From Myxococcales bacterium (lineage in GTDB: Bacteria; Myxococcota_A; Polyangia; Polyangiales; Houyiibacteriaceae), in contig JAOTYL010000011.1 in assembly GCA_029861865.1 (NCBI GenBank), positions 1 to 64,000 on the forward strand: a stretch of DNA of 64,000 nucleotides, read 5' to 3'. Shown piece by piece: positions 1 through 8,306 of the stretch. The position numbers were made by a program, and so were the translations under genes. Positions within the stretch are counted from its first letter, which is position 1. Each line of letters opens with the position of its first letter. Below the pieces are notes generated by a model. That model saw nothing but the letters and a program-made list of their open reading frames with translations, ran no database searches and was not told the DNA's origin.

Positions 1-844
1 AGCCAGCTCCGCAAGGCCGATTGAACACGGGGCCGGCCCATTGGGCACCGCCGTCGGGGATACATGCGGGCGCGCCGCCTGTGCCGCCCATGCCCATGCC
101 GCCTGTGCCGCCCATGCCCATGCCGCCTGCGCCGCCCATGCCGCCGTCCATGCCCATGCCGTCACCGATGCATTCGATGTCGACGCTACGGCTGTCCATG
201 CAGTGCTCGGCGTCGGAGACACTGATCGTGATCGACTGAACGCCTTCCTGTTCGCAGGTGTAGGTGGTCTCCTGCGCGGTCGGGTTTGCAATGCTGCCGC
301 CGGTGGCCGTCCAGAGGTAGTTGATCGGATCCCCGTCTTTATCGGTCGCCATCGCCGAGACTTGGATCGAGCCTCCCACCGAAGTTGTCAGCGACGACAC
401 GACGATCATGTTCAGCTGCGCACAGATGTTGATCTCCGTGCCCACGCGCACCGCGCCGCGGTCCGGATCGGTCTTGCACTGGAGCATTACGTGTAACTCG
501 GTGACGACCCCGATCGCGATGTCGAACTGGGTCGAGCCTTCGCAAGTGGTCCCGCCGTCCTTGGACGTCGCCGAGAGATGGATGACGTAGGGTCCCCCCG
601 GGGGGAGCCCGTAGGCCTCTACCGATGCGGTCGAGCCCGGTGCGCTGGTGTTGACGCTGCCCTCCTTCAGAAGCTTGTCGCCGTCGGTGATCCGCCAATC
701 GACCTGGTTGATCGACTCTCCGCCCTCGAGCACGAGCTCCAAAGACAGGCCGCTCGAAGGGCCGCCGTCGGAGCTGCAGCCGGCCGCCGTAAGAACGCCA
801 GCGAGGCACCAGCCAAACCAACTCAGGGGTCTGCGTACGAACAT
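1..844 (-). CDS. Surface lipoprotein, C-terminus cut off by window edge
   Basis: An open frame runs from an ATG at 844 to the left edge without a stop, about 281 codons. The start follows a GAAGGAAG Shine-Dalgarno-like stretch. The N-terminus has a hydrophobic segment ending in AAGC followed by SSDGG, a lipoprotein signal, so the mature protein is probably lipid-anchored and exposed. A middle stretch around residues 160-215 (MATDKDGDPINYLWTATGG) looks like an Ig/PKD-type or cadherin-like beta-sandwich. It is followed by a Gly/Met-rich low-complexity tract of GMGG and GTGG repeats, probably a flexible linker. Function is unknown; cell-surface binding or structure is an inference. The G/C-rich repeats create spurious open frames on the other strand. 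Confidence 0.75.
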   Translation of the reverse strand, partial: MFVRRPLSWFGWCLAGVLTAAGCSSDGGPSSGLSLELVLEGGESINQVDWRITDGDKLLKEGSVNTSAPGSTASVEAYGLPPGGPYVIHLSATSKDGGTTCEGSTQFDIAIGVVTELHVMLQCKTDPDRGAVRVGTEINICAQLNMIVVSSLTTSVGGSIQVSAMATDKDGDPINYLWTATGGSIANPTAQETTYTCEQEGVQSITISVSDAEHCMDSRSVDIECIGDGMGMDGGMGGAGGMGMGGTGGMGMGGTGGAPACIPDGGAQWAGPVFNRPCGAG

Positions 845-864
845 CGTGCTTCCTTCGGGCGTCT

Positions 865-893
865 CCCGCGGCCAGGGGGCTAGCGGCCGCGGG
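865..893 (-). promoter_or_regulatory. GC-rich hairpin in the leader of the surface lipoprotein
   Basis: A perfect 9-bp inverted repeat (CCCGCGGCC and GGCCGCGGG) with an 11-nt loop sits about 20 nt upstream of the lipoprotein start, just ahead of its ribosome-binding site. It could be a leader structure influencing translation or mRNA stability. There is no T-tract after it on the minus strand, so it is not an obvious intrinsic terminator. No riboswitch family is recognised. Confidence 0.3.
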
Positions 894-1049
894 CTTGGGG
901 GGGAAGCGACGATATCACAGCTCGTCCACCGCCCGACTCGCTTTTTTTGCCCGAGAGAGGAGAATTGTTCGCGTATTCACCAATATTTGTAGGGCTCCTC
1001 ACAGGATCCCAAACGCGCCCCTAGGCAAACACCGACACCAGCGCCCACG

Positions 1050-1186
1050 CTGACGCTGACACTGGCGCTGGCGCTGACACTGACACTGGCGCTGGCACTG
1101 GCACTGGCACTGTCGCTGACATTGGCGCTGGCACTGACACTGTCGCTGGCACTGTCGCTGACACTGTCGCTGGCGCTGACACTGTC
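1050..1186. repeat. Degenerate hexamer array, CTGNC(G/A)
   Basis: About 23 tandem copies of a 6-bp unit (CTGACA, CTGGCG, CTGGCA, CTGTCG and close variants) fill the space immediately 3' of the PCMT stop codon. Two flanking stretches, 894-1049 and the bases before the array, hold no gene I can support. Similar arrays occur at 23335, 44606 and 45513. The open frame that crosses the array on the plus strand (Ala-Leu-Thr-Leu repeats) is an artefact of the repeat. Confidence 0.85.
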
Positions 1187-1190
1187 CCCG

Positions 1191-1907
1191 TCACCGTTCC
1201 TGCGCCTTTCCCGTCATCGGCACAAACCTTACCGGAGCGACCGAGCGATCCCGAAAGCCCTTTTCGGTCCTGGTGACCACCTTCAACCGCTGGAAATAGT
1301 CCCCGACGGGGATCACCAAATGTCCACCGACTTTGAGTTGTTGCTTCAAAGGCTCCGGAATCTTTGGGGGAGCCGCGGTGACCACGATGGCGTCGAAAGG
1401 GGCGTGGGCGGGCCAGCCGGCGTAACCGTCACCATGGCGCACCTCCACGCGCTTTGCGTATCCGAGGGCATCCAGGGTCTTCTTGGCCCGCTTGGCCAAC
1501 GGCTCGACGATCTCGATCGAAAAGACCTCGACGCCCATCTCCGCAAGAACGGCCGCCTGGTAGCCGGACCCGGTGCCCACCTCGAGGACGCGGTCCCCAG
1601 GTTTCACGTTCGCGAGCTCGGTCATGAGGGCGACGATGTAGGGCTGGCTGATCGTTTGGCGATGACCGATCGGCAAGGGTCGGTCTTGATAGGCGAAGCG
1701 GCGCTCGGCCTCGGGCACAAAGAGATGACGAGGAACTTTCCGCATGGCGTCGAGGACACGAGGGTCTCGAACGTCGCGTGCCTCGATTTGGCGACTCACC
1801 ATATGGAGCCGCTCCTCCCTGCGGTCATCGTCGTCGGAAGGGCGGGCCTGCGCGTTGTGGTCGCACGCGACGATAACAAGCAGCAGCACGCCGAGGAGAC
1901 GCCACAT
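1191..1907 (-). CDS. pcm: Protein-L-isoaspartate O-methyltransferase family lipoprotein
   Basis: PCMT enzymes transfer a methyl group from SAM to L-isoaspartyl residues in damaged proteins. The SAM-binding motif VLEVGTGSGYQAAVLAEMG and the family segments RHLFVP, QTISQPYIVALMTE and FDAIVVTAA are all present, covering the whole catalytic domain. The start at 1907 gives the hydrophobic leader LGVLLLVIVAC followed by D, a lipoprotein signal; an upstream start at 1946 only adds basic residues. An Asp right after the lipid Cys is the classical inner-membrane retention signal in enterobacteria. Export of a SAM-dependent enzyme is puzzling because SAM is cytoplasmic. Family assignment is secure; location is inferred from the leader. 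Confidence 0.9.
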   Translation of the reverse strand: MWRLLGVLLLVIVACDHNAQARPSDDDDRREERLHMVSRQIEARDVRDPRVLDAMRKVPRHLFVPEAERRFAYQDRPLPIGHRQTISQPYIVALMTELANVKPGDRVLEVGTGSGYQAAVLAEMGVEVFSIEIVEPLAKRAKKTLDALGYAKRVEVRHGDGYAGWPAHAPFDAIVVTAAPPKIPEPLKQQLKVGGHLVIPVGDYFQRLKVVTRTEKGFRDRSVAPVRFVPMTGKAQER

Positions 1908-1981
1908 CGCACAGGACCGTACCTCAGTTCTGCGGCGCTGTCGCACGGGCTATCAGAAGTGGTACAAGTGAGCGGTACGCG

Positions 1982-3040
1982 ATGCCGGCCAAGATTCTCC
2001 TGTACGGGTCCTACGGCTACACGGGCGAGTTGATCGCGCGGTTCGCCAAGCAGGACGGGGTGGAGATCGTTCTCTCTGGCCGCAACCCGCATCGACTACG
2101 CGAGCAAGCCGAAACGCACGGCTTCGAATCGATCGCTGCAGACCTCGACGATCAGCAGTCGATTCGAAACGCGCTCCGCGGTATCGACGTCGTGATCCAT
2201 TGCGCCGGGCCTTTTGTGCACACGTACGAAGCGATGGCCAAGGCCTGCATGGAGACGCAGACGCACTACACCGACATCACCGGCGAGGCCGAGGTGTTCG
2301 AAGGGCTCTGGGCCATGGATGGCGCGGCGAAGAACGCCGGAGTCATGTTGCTCCCGGGCACGGGGGCCGATGTGGTTCCTTCCGATTGTCTCGCGGCGCA
2401 TCTGAAGTCTCGCTGCCCGGATGCCACGCACCTGGAGCTTGCGATTCGAGGTCGTGGAGGCGGCGTTTCGCACGGGACAGCCACCACGATCGCCGAGAAC
2501 ATTCATCGTGGCGGGATGGTGCGACAGGACGGTCGGCTGACGCGCGTCGCGACCGCCTGGAAGACACGCGACATCGACTTCGGCGACGGCAAGCCCGCGC
2601 ACTGCATGACGATTCCGTTGGGAGATGTGGTGACGGCGTACAAGAGCACCGGCATCCCCAACATCATGGTCTACACGGCCGTCCCGGAGACGGCAGCGCG
2701 CATCTTGCGGCTCGTTCGGCCGGTGTTGCCGATCCTCGGGACCCGGCCCGCACAAGCGATCCTCAAGAAGCGCATCGATGCGGCGCCCGCGGGGCCCAGC
2801 GACCGATCGCGCGAAAAGGGAATCAATCAGTTTTGGGGCGAAGCGCGCGGCGCGGACGGCAAGACCGTCGTCTCGCGGCTTCGCACCCCCGAGGGATACA
2901 CGCTCACTGCCCGGATGGCCCTCCGCATCGCTTCGAAGGTCTGCTCAGGGGAGCTGACACCGGGTTTTCAGACCCCATCGACAGCGTACGGCAAAGACCT
3001 GATCCTCGAGCTGCCCGGCACCGAGCGGATGGACGCATAA
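1982..3040 (+). CDS. Saccharopine dehydrogenase-family NAD(P)-dependent enzyme
   Basis: The 352-residue protein opens with the Rossmann motif LYGSYGYTGELIARF, as in saccharopine dehydrogenase-like and trans-acting enoyl reductase proteins. It continues with DVVIHCAGPF and HYTDITGEAEVF, typical of the family's NAD(P)-binding half. The C-terminal half is the usual alpha/beta catalytic-like domain. The substrate cannot be told from sequence; relatives range from lysine metabolism to lipid reductases, and the absence of lysine-catabolic neighbours argues against true saccharopine dehydrogenase. The next gene, lysC, is in the same direction 63 bp away, so co-transcription is possible but unproven. 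Confidence 0.8.
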   Translation: MPAKILLYGSYGYTGELIARFAKQDGVEIVLSGRNPHRLREQAETHGFESIAADLDDQQSIRNALRGIDVVIHCAGPFVHTYEAMAKACMETQTHYTDITGEAEVFEGLWAMDGAAKNAGVMLLPGTGADVVPSDCLAAHLKSRCPDATHLELAIRGRGGGVSHGTATTIAENIHRGGMVRQDGRLTRVATAWKTRDIDFGDGKPAHCMTIPLGDVVTAYKSTGIPNIMVYTAVPETAARILRLVRPVLPILGTRPAQAILKKRIDAAPAGPSDRSREKGINQFWGEARGADGKTVVSRLRTPEGYTLTARMALRIASKVCSGELTPGFQTPSTAYGKDLILELPGTERMDA

Positions 3041-3103
3041 GCACGCGCGAGCCTGTCAAGCGCTGGTTGCTCGGGACAAGAGCGCCGCTATCCTTCGCCG
3101 CCC

Positions 3104-4327
3104 ATGGCCCTGGTAGTACAAAAATATGGCGGCACGAGCGTCGGTTCGCTCGACCGGATCCGCATCGTGGCGGAGCGGGTCGCGGAGACGTACCGCGAAG
3201 GCCATCAGGTGATCGTCGTCGTGAGCGCGATGGCAGGGGAGACCGACCGGCTCTTGAGCATGGGGTGGGAGCTCTGCAGCCATCCGGCCGAGCGGGAGAT
3301 GGACGTGCTTGTCTCGAGTGGCGAGCAGGTGAGCGCCGCGCTCTTGGCGATTCAGCTGAACGAGATCGGGGTCCCGGCCCGCTCCATGCTGGGTCATCAG
3401 GCCCGCATCGTGACCGACAGCGTGCACACCAAGGCGCGGATTCGCACGATCGATGGGACGGGGCTTCGATCGACCCTCGAGAACGGCCACGTCTTGGTGG
3501 TCGCGGGCTTTCAGGGCACCGATGCGTACGGCAACATCACGACTTTGGGACGCGGGGGGTCTGATACATCGGCGGTTGCGGTCGCGGCCGCGGTGAAGGC
3601 CGACGTGTGCGAAATCTGCACCGACGTAGACGGTGTGTACACGACCGATCCGAGCGTCTGTCCAAACGCTCGCAAGATCGACCGCATCAGTTACGAGGAG
3701 ATGCTCGAGCTCTCCTCGTTGGGAGCCAAAGTGCTACAGATACGTTCGGTAGAGCTTGCGATGAAGCATGGCATGCCGCTGCACGTGCGCTCGAGTTTCT
3801 CGAACTCGGAGGGAACGATCGTGACCGACGAAGAACACTTGCTCGAAAGAGTCGTCGTGGCGGGCGTCGCTGCAGACAAAAAGACGGTGAAGTTGACCGT
3901 GCGCGCGCTCCCCGACCATCCGGGGGTCGTCGCGAGCGTTTTCGAGCCGCTCGCCGAGGCGAACATCTCGGTCGACATGATCATCCAAAACGTGTCGAAG
4001 GAAGGGCACACGGACCTCACGTTTACCGTGAGCCGCGAAGAGGCCGACCGCGCCGAAGCGATAGCCACCCGAGTCGTCGATAGTGTCGATGCGGAGGGGG
4101 TCACCCGCGACGACGAGGTCGCCAAGGTCTCGATCGTCGGCGTCGGGATGCGCAACCACGCGGGCATCGCGGCACGCATGTTTCGACTGCTCGCCGACGC
4201 CGACATCAACATCGAGGCGATCAGCACCAGCGAGATCAAGACTTCGTGCCTCATCGAGGACCAGCACGCAGACCGCGCCGTCGTGGTGCTTCACGACGGT
4301 TTCGAGCTCGGAGACCCTGCCAGCTAA
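3104..4327 (+). CDS. lysC: Aspartate kinase
   Basis: Catalyses ATP-dependent phosphorylation of aspartate, the first step to lysine, threonine, methionine and diaminopimelate. The N-terminus has the signature VQKYGGTSVG (residues 5-14), and the kinase domain includes GFQGTDAYGNITTLGRGGSD and EICTDVDGVYTTDP. Two ACT domains follow (from about residue 265, VKLTVRALPDHPGVVASVFE, and from about 345, VSIVGVGMRNHAGIAARMF), the arrangement of lysine/threonine-feedback-controlled enzymes. At 407 residues it matches monofunctional aspartokinases. The ATG at 3104 begins right at the domain. Confidence 0.97.
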   Translation: MALVVQKYGGTSVGSLDRIRIVAERVAETYREGHQVIVVVSAMAGETDRLLSMGWELCSHPAEREMDVLVSSGEQVSAALLAIQLNEIGVPARSMLGHQARIVTDSVHTKARIRTIDGTGLRSTLENGHVLVVAGFQGTDAYGNITTLGRGGSDTSAVAVAAAVKADVCEICTDVDGVYTTDPSVCPNARKIDRISYEEMLELSSLGAKVLQIRSVELAMKHGMPLHVRSSFSNSEGTIVTDEEHLLERVVVAGVAADKKTVKLTVRALPDHPGVVASVFEPLAEANISVDMIIQNVSKEGHTDLTFTVSREEADRAEAIATRVVDSVDAEGVTRDDEVAKVSIVGVGMRNHAGIAARMFRLLADADINIEAISTSEIKTSCLIEDQHADRAVVVLHDGFELGDPAS

Positions 4328-4369
4328 GCCCTCCGGCAACACCGTAGCCAACACGACCGATAGAGCCTC

Positions 4370-4888
4370 GTGCCCGAGGCTCGGTCTGCATCCCCAACTC
4401 GGTCGGCCGCAGCGGTCGTCCTGCTCCTCTGCTGCTGCGCTCTTGGCTCCAACACTGCCCTCGAAATCCCCCAACGCAAAAAGGGGACTGTCCCCTTTTT
4501 CAACACACCTCCCAGTGCGACCTCGGAATTAACCCCGCAGAAAAGGGGACTGTCCCCTTTAGTGGATGTCAATCGGGCTTCGGTGGGGGAGCTCGAGGCG
4601 TTGTCGGGGATTGGGCCGGTGATCGCACGACGGATCGTCGTGCATCGGGAGGAGACGGGTCCATTTCGCCAGGTGGCGGATTTGATCCGTGTCCGAGGCA
4701 TCGGCCCGGCAAAGCTCGCAGGGCTTCGGGGCAGGGTGTCAGCGAGTGTCGAATCGCACCCCGACGCGGGCCGCGACGGTGACGATGAAAGGGTCGAGGA
4801 AGCTGTTCGCGTTGGTGGCCACCCAATAGCCGCGCGCGGCGAGCCCGACCAACCAACGGTCGCTGATCAGATAGTCGAAGCCCACTAG
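4370..4888 (+). CDS. ComEA-like helix-hairpin-helix protein carrying in-frame repeat insertions
   Basis: A GTG start gives a 172-residue protein with a hydrophobic N-terminal anchor (residues about 13-27, with CCC). A tandem HhH domain lies at residues 66-123 (VDVNRASVGELEALSGIGPV, then IRVRGIGPAKLAGL), as in the DNA receptor ComEA used in natural transformation. Between anchor and HhH, two palindromic repeats are read through in frame, giving KKGTVPF at 37-43 and KRGLSPL at 58-64. The HhH domain ends near 4740, yet the frame stays open to 4888 and overlaps the convergent gene at 4739-5299 by 150 bp, so the tail after about residue 125 may be non-native. The DNA-binding role is inferred from family. 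Confidence 0.7.
   Translation: MPEARSASPTRSAAAVVLLLCCCALGSNTALEIPQRKKGTVPFFNTPPSATSELTPQKRGLSPLVDVNRASVGELEALSGIGPVIARRIVVHREETGPFRQVADLIRVRGIGPAKLAGLRGRVSASVESHPDAGRDGDDERVEEAVRVGGHPIAARGEPDQPTVADQIVEAH
4478..4560. repeat. Paired GGGGACTGTCCCC palindromes inside the HhH gene
   Basis: Two palindromes, 4478-4500 and 4541-4560, share the core AAAAGGGGACTGTCCCCTTT. The second is preceded by ATTAACCCC at 4528-4536. The same composite (palindrome, spacer with ATTAACCCC, palindrome) occurs at 33644-33703. The shape suggests a REP/MITE-like mobile palindrome; no RAYT-type transposase is visible in the window. Both copies keep the surrounding reading frame open. Confidence 0.85.
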
Positions 4889-5299
4889 GGCATGCAGGGC
4901 GAAATCGCCTCTCGTCCTGTGGGCGCGCCCGCTCACCATGCCATCGAGCCCGAAACCGAACAACGGCACGAATCGGACGATGTCGAGAAGGTAGATCGCC
5001 TCGAGCCCAGCCACCCCCATCTGAAGACGTCGTTCATCGGGAAACACGTTGTAGCTGACGACGCCTTGGATTCCCCAGGCATCGGTGATTCCGAAGCCAG
5101 CGCTGAGACCTACATCGATGCCGTTGCGGGGAAGGGTGCTCGAGCTCGGGATTCCGGCCCACCCGACTTCGAGCGCGAGCGTCGCCTGGTCTTCATAAGC
5201 CGCGGCGGTCGACGGAACGCAAACGAGCGCGACGAGGGTCGCGCAGACCGAGGCAGTGCTCCGCACAGCGAGCGCTCTAGCACGGGCGTCGCGCCGCAT
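4739..5299 (-). CDS. Small outer-membrane-type protein with signal peptide
   Basis: A 186-residue protein with a basic N-terminus, a hydrophobic core and the cleavage-like site STAAA before YEDQ. The mature part alternates polar and aromatic/hydrophobic residues (VGLSAGFGITDAWGIQGVVS, LVGLAARGYWVATNAN) and ends VGVRFDTR. This pattern fits an 8-stranded outer-membrane beta-barrel such as OmpA/OmpW-like porins. No catalytic motif is seen. It is convergent with the HhH gene and overlaps its last 150 bp. Assignment to a specific barrel family would be a guess. Confidence 0.7.
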   Translation of the reverse strand: MRRDARARALAVRSTASVCATLVALVCVPSTAAAYEDQATLALEVGWAGIPSSSTLPRNGIDVGLSAGFGITDAWGIQGVVSYNVFPDERRLQMGVAGLEAIYLLDIVRFVPLFGFGLDGMVSGRAHRTRGDFALHALVGFDYLISDRWLVGLAARGYWVATNANSFLDPFIVTVAARVGVRFDTR

Positions 5300-5381
5300 G
5301 CGAGGCTACGTTGACTGCCTCGGGGCCACGTGTATAGTCGGCAACCGATTTGCCCGGATTTCCGGGTCCTTGGAGGAAGCT

Positions 5382-6239
5382 TTGGCCAACGATCCCGCGG
5401 AGAACCAGAAACAAGCGCCCCTCACTCCGGGACAGCGCCTCGCGGCGGCGCGCGCGGCAAAATCTGCCCGCAAGGCCGCTGAACGCGGGCGTCAGGCCGA
5501 GCTCGTCGAGGACAAGGCCCTCGCCCAGGCCGCGGTCGCGAAAGACTGGCTGGCCGAGAACCTCAAGCCGCTCGGGCTCGCGGCCGGCGGTGTGCTTCTC
5601 GTCGCTGCGATCGGAATCGCATGGTCGACGTTTGCCGAAAGCAAGAGCGAAGCGGCGGGCAAGGAGCTCGCCGCGGTCCTCGACGCCAACATCTACGACG
5701 ACGCAGAGCTGGCCGAACTGTACGCCGCCGTCGTGCGCGACCACGAGGGCACGGTCGCCGCGACTTGGGCGCTGCTGGGGGAAGCCCGGGCACTTTACGG
5801 ACAGGGCAAGCTCGAGCAAGCACGCGACGCCTACGAGGCCGCGCTCGAAAGCACCGACGACGAAAACCTCAAGTGGGCCGCGCTCGAAGGCATCGCCTAT
5901 ACACTCGAAGCGGAGCAGTCCTTCGAACAGGCGCTCGAGCAGCTCGATGCGTTGCGCACGCTCAGCAAGGAAGTCGCGCCGATCGCCAGCTACCACCAGG
6001 CGCGCATCCTGATGCAGCAGGGCAAGATGGACGAGGCGAAGGTCAAGCTTCGCGGCATCTTGGCCGACCTCCGTCAACCCAATGCTCCATCGCTTCCGTT
6101 CACGCGCGCGGAGGCGGAGTCACGGCTCGCACTCATCGACCCAAGCCTAGCGCCGGCGCCCGGCCCCGACATGAGAGGGCTGCAGGAGCAGCTCAACGAA
6201 ATGATTCGTCAGCAACAGTCGGGTCAGCCCGCTCCCTGA
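5382..6239 (+). CDS. YfgM-like single-span membrane protein with TPR-like periplasmic domain
   Basis: The TTG at 5382 is preceded by a strong TTGGAGGAAG ribosome-binding site; an ATG at 5256 would add 42 unlikely residues. The protein has a basic/Ala-rich cytoplasmic N-terminus, a transmembrane helix at about residues 65-83 (GLAAGGVLLVAAIGIAW), then helical repeats (ALLGEARALYGQGKLEQARD, YHQARILMQQGKMDEAKVKL) typical of TPR-like folds. The topology and the BamB-like gene 3 bp downstream match the yfgM-bamB pairing of proteobacteria, where YfgM acts at the Sec translocon/periplasmic chaperone network. The pairing supports a role in envelope protein biogenesis. Confidence 0.8.
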   Translation: MANDPAENQKQAPLTPGQRLAAARAAKSARKAAERGRQAELVEDKALAQAAVAKDWLAENLKPLGLAAGGVLLVAAIGIAWSTFAESKSEAAGKELAAVLDANIYDDAELAELYAAVVRDHEGTVAATWALLGEARALYGQGKLEQARDAYEAALESTDDENLKWAALEGIAYTLEAEQSFEQALEQLDALRTLSKEVAPIASYHQARILMQQGKMDEAKVKLRGILADLRQPNAPSLPFTRAEAESRLALIDPSLAPAPGPDMRGLQEQLNEMIRQQQSGQPAP

Positions 6240-6242
6240 GCA

Positions 6243-7433
6243 ATGGTCGTCCACCGCGCCGCGCTGATCGTCCTCGTCCTTTCCCTCGCATGCCCTGGGT
6301 GTGGGGCCGCGAGAAGAGCCAACAAGGCGGATACGTTTGGTTGGGTGGCCGAGGGCGAGAACTACGCGCCTCCGGGGGAGGGCGGGTTCAACGTGCGGTG
6401 GTCCAAGCAGCTGACCAACCGGGGCGATGCGCGATACATACCCGTACAGCTCGCGACCGCTGGCTTCGATTCTCGGCAGAAGCGCGTCTATATCGGAACG
6501 ACCGACGGGAACTTCTTCGCATTCCGGGTCGACGGACGAAGGCTATGGCTATACGACACCGACGCCCAAATCGAGTCGCAGCCAGCCATCGACGAAGATA
6601 CAGGCGAGCTTTACCTGCCATCTGTGGACGGCTTCGTGCACGCCCTCGACGTCGAAGGGGACGTGCGTTGGAAATCCAAGGTTTCGGGGACTCTTCGCAC
6701 GACGCCGGTGCTCACGGCGGACGCCATGTACATCGTCGGCGAGAACGACGTCATCACGGCCCTCGCACGTGACGACGGCCGAGTGCTCTGGGTCTACGAG
6801 AAGGAGCCTACCGACGAGATCACGATCTCTGGGCACGCTGGGCTTCTGCTCGAAGAAGGGCGCCTGTACGCGGCGTTCACCGATGGTGCCGTCGCGGCCA
6901 TCAACCCCTTGGACGGACGGCTCCTGTGGGAGCTCGAAACCGCAACCGATGTCGAGCGGCGACCTGGCAACGTGCCCCAGTTTTTCGACGTCGACACGAC
7001 GCCGATCATCTACCGGGGCACACTCCTCATCGCCTCGTTCACTGCGGGCCTCTATGCACTCGACGCGAAGAGCGGAACGGTCGAATGGCGCGACTCGACG
7101 TTCAAGGGGGTAACCGGGCTGGCGCTGGCGGGACGAATGCTGGTCGTGTCGTCGGCGCGCCGTGGCGTTTTCATGCTCGATCTTCGATCACGCGAAGTGA
7201 AGTGGGAGAAGTCGCCCGAGCGAGGGGCACCCACGCCACCGGTGGTGACTCCCACCGGGACGGTCATCTATGGGGAAACCCAGGGCTCGCTTTTCGCGTT
7301 GGCGTTGTCGGACGGACGCGAGGTGGCACGCGCCGAGGGCGGCTCTGGTTTTTCGGCGACGCCCGCAGTGTCCGGTGCTTTCGGCGGCGCGCTGTCGAAT
7401 GGCGGCCAGTTCCTCTTCCTGCGGGTGAACTGA
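6243..7433 (+). CDS. bamB: BamB-like PQQ-repeat beta-propeller lipoprotein
   Basis: The 396-residue protein begins with a lipoprotein signal (LIVLVLSLACPGC). It contains successive PQQ-type blades, for example GRRLWLYDTDAQIESQPAID, EGDVRWKSKVSGTLRTTPVL, DGRVLWVYEKEPTDEITISG and DGRLLWELE, enough for a seven- or eight-bladed propeller. BamB is the outer-membrane lipoprotein of the BAM complex that helps insert beta-barrels. Placement directly behind the YfgM-like gene supports the bamB call, although other PQQ-propeller lipoproteins look alike. A 3-bp gap suggests translational coupling. Confidence 0.8.
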   Translation: MVVHRAALIVLVLSLACPGCGAARRANKADTFGWVAEGENYAPPGEGGFNVRWSKQLTNRGDARYIPVQLATAGFDSRQKRVYIGTTDGNFFAFRVDGRRLWLYDTDAQIESQPAIDEDTGELYLPSVDGFVHALDVEGDVRWKSKVSGTLRTTPVLTADAMYIVGENDVITALARDDGRVLWVYEKEPTDEITISGHAGLLLEEGRLYAAFTDGAVAAINPLDGRLLWELETATDVERRPGNVPQFFDVDTTPIIYRGTLLIASFTAGLYALDAKSGTVEWRDSTFKGVTGLALAGRMLVVSSARRGVFMLDLRSREVKWEKSPERGAPTPPVVTPTGTVIYGETQGSLFALALSDGREVARAEGGSGFSATPAVSGAFGGALSNGGQFLFLRVN

Positions 7434-7443
7434 GCGATCACGT

Positions 7444-8136
7444 TCAGCCGTCGCCGGCGACCATCGGGTAGACCACGCCCGCCAAGGCACCGCCAACGAT
7501 CGGTGCGACCCAGAACAACCAAAGCTGCTCGAGAGCCCACCCACCGGCAACGACGGCGGTACCCGTGCTTCGCGCGGGGTTCACCGAGAGGTTGTCGACG
7601 GGGATGCCCACCAAGTGGATGACGATCAGCCCAAGACCGATCGCGATGGGGGCGATCCCGGTCGGAGCGCGCTTGTCCGTCGCACCGAGGATGATGAAGA
7701 GGAAGATAAACGTGAGAACAATCTCGGCGAGAAGGGCCGCGGTCATTGAGTAGCCGCCGGGGGAATGCTCGCCGTAGCCATTGGATGCAAAGCCGCCCAC
7801 CTCGAAGCCAGCCTTGCCGGACGCGATGACATAGAGGACACCCGCCGCCGCAATCGCACCAAGGACCTGCGCGATGATATAAGGAACGAGCTCGGACGCG
7901 GGAAACCGCCTGCCGACCAAGAGGCCAACCGAGACGGCCGGATTGATGTGACACCCGGAGATGTGGCCGATCGCATAGACCATCGTCAGGAGCGAAAGCC
8001 CAAACGCGAGCGAGACGCCTACAAAGCCGATCCCAAGCTCGGGAAACGCGGCCGCAAGCACCGCGCTGCCACAACCGCCAAAGACCAGCCAAAACGTTCC
8101 GACAAACTCCGCCGCGACTTTGTTTCCTAGCGCCAT
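7444..8136 (-). CDS. aqpZ: Aquaporin Z
   Basis: Water channel of the MIP family with six transmembrane helices and two half-helix NPA loops: HINPAVS and VNPARS. The segment [20 protein letters not shown] is characteristic of AqpZ rather than glycerol facilitators: the His and the Arg belong to the narrow water-selective filter, and the residue following the second NPA is Arg, not the Asp-containing loop of GlpF. The ATG at 8136 gives [19 protein letters not shown] and is preceded by GAAGGAGGA; a start at 8184 is less likely. Length (230 residues) is normal. It faces the BamB-like gene tail-to-tail. Confidence 0.95.
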   Translation of the reverse strand: MALGNKVAAEFVGTFWLVFGGCGSAVLAAAFPELGIGFVGVSLAFGLSLLTMVYAIGHISGCHINPAVSVGLLVGRRFPASELVPYIIAQVLGAIAAAGVLYVIASGKAGFEVGGFASNGYGEHSPGGYSMTAALLAEIVLTFIFLFIILGATDKRAPTGIAPIAIGLGLIVIHLVGIPVDNLSVNPARSTGTAVVAGGWALEQLWLFWVAPIVGGALAGVVYPMVAGDG

Positions 8137-8306
8137 GCCGTCCTCCTTCGCCCGCAAATGCCGGGGCGTCGGCGATATTCGCATCGGGGAGGGAGGATGT
8201 ACAGGGTCAGTAGGGGCAGTGTCCGTGTCCCTCCGAGTAGACGACTATCGCTGTTGTTGCTGCATCGCCAACCCCCGGATGACGAATCGTGTACCATCGG
8301 CCCGGC

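Noticed and set aside
1122-2033. 303-codon plus-strand frame starting MALALTLSLALSL
   Set aside because: The beginning is the hexamer repeat read in frame and the rest is antisense to the PCMT gene.
2200-3564. 454-codon open frame spanning two plus-strand genes
   Set aside because: It is in another frame of the saccharopine-dehydrogenase-like and lysC genes and crosses their boundary; product is Arg/Gly/His-rich without domains.
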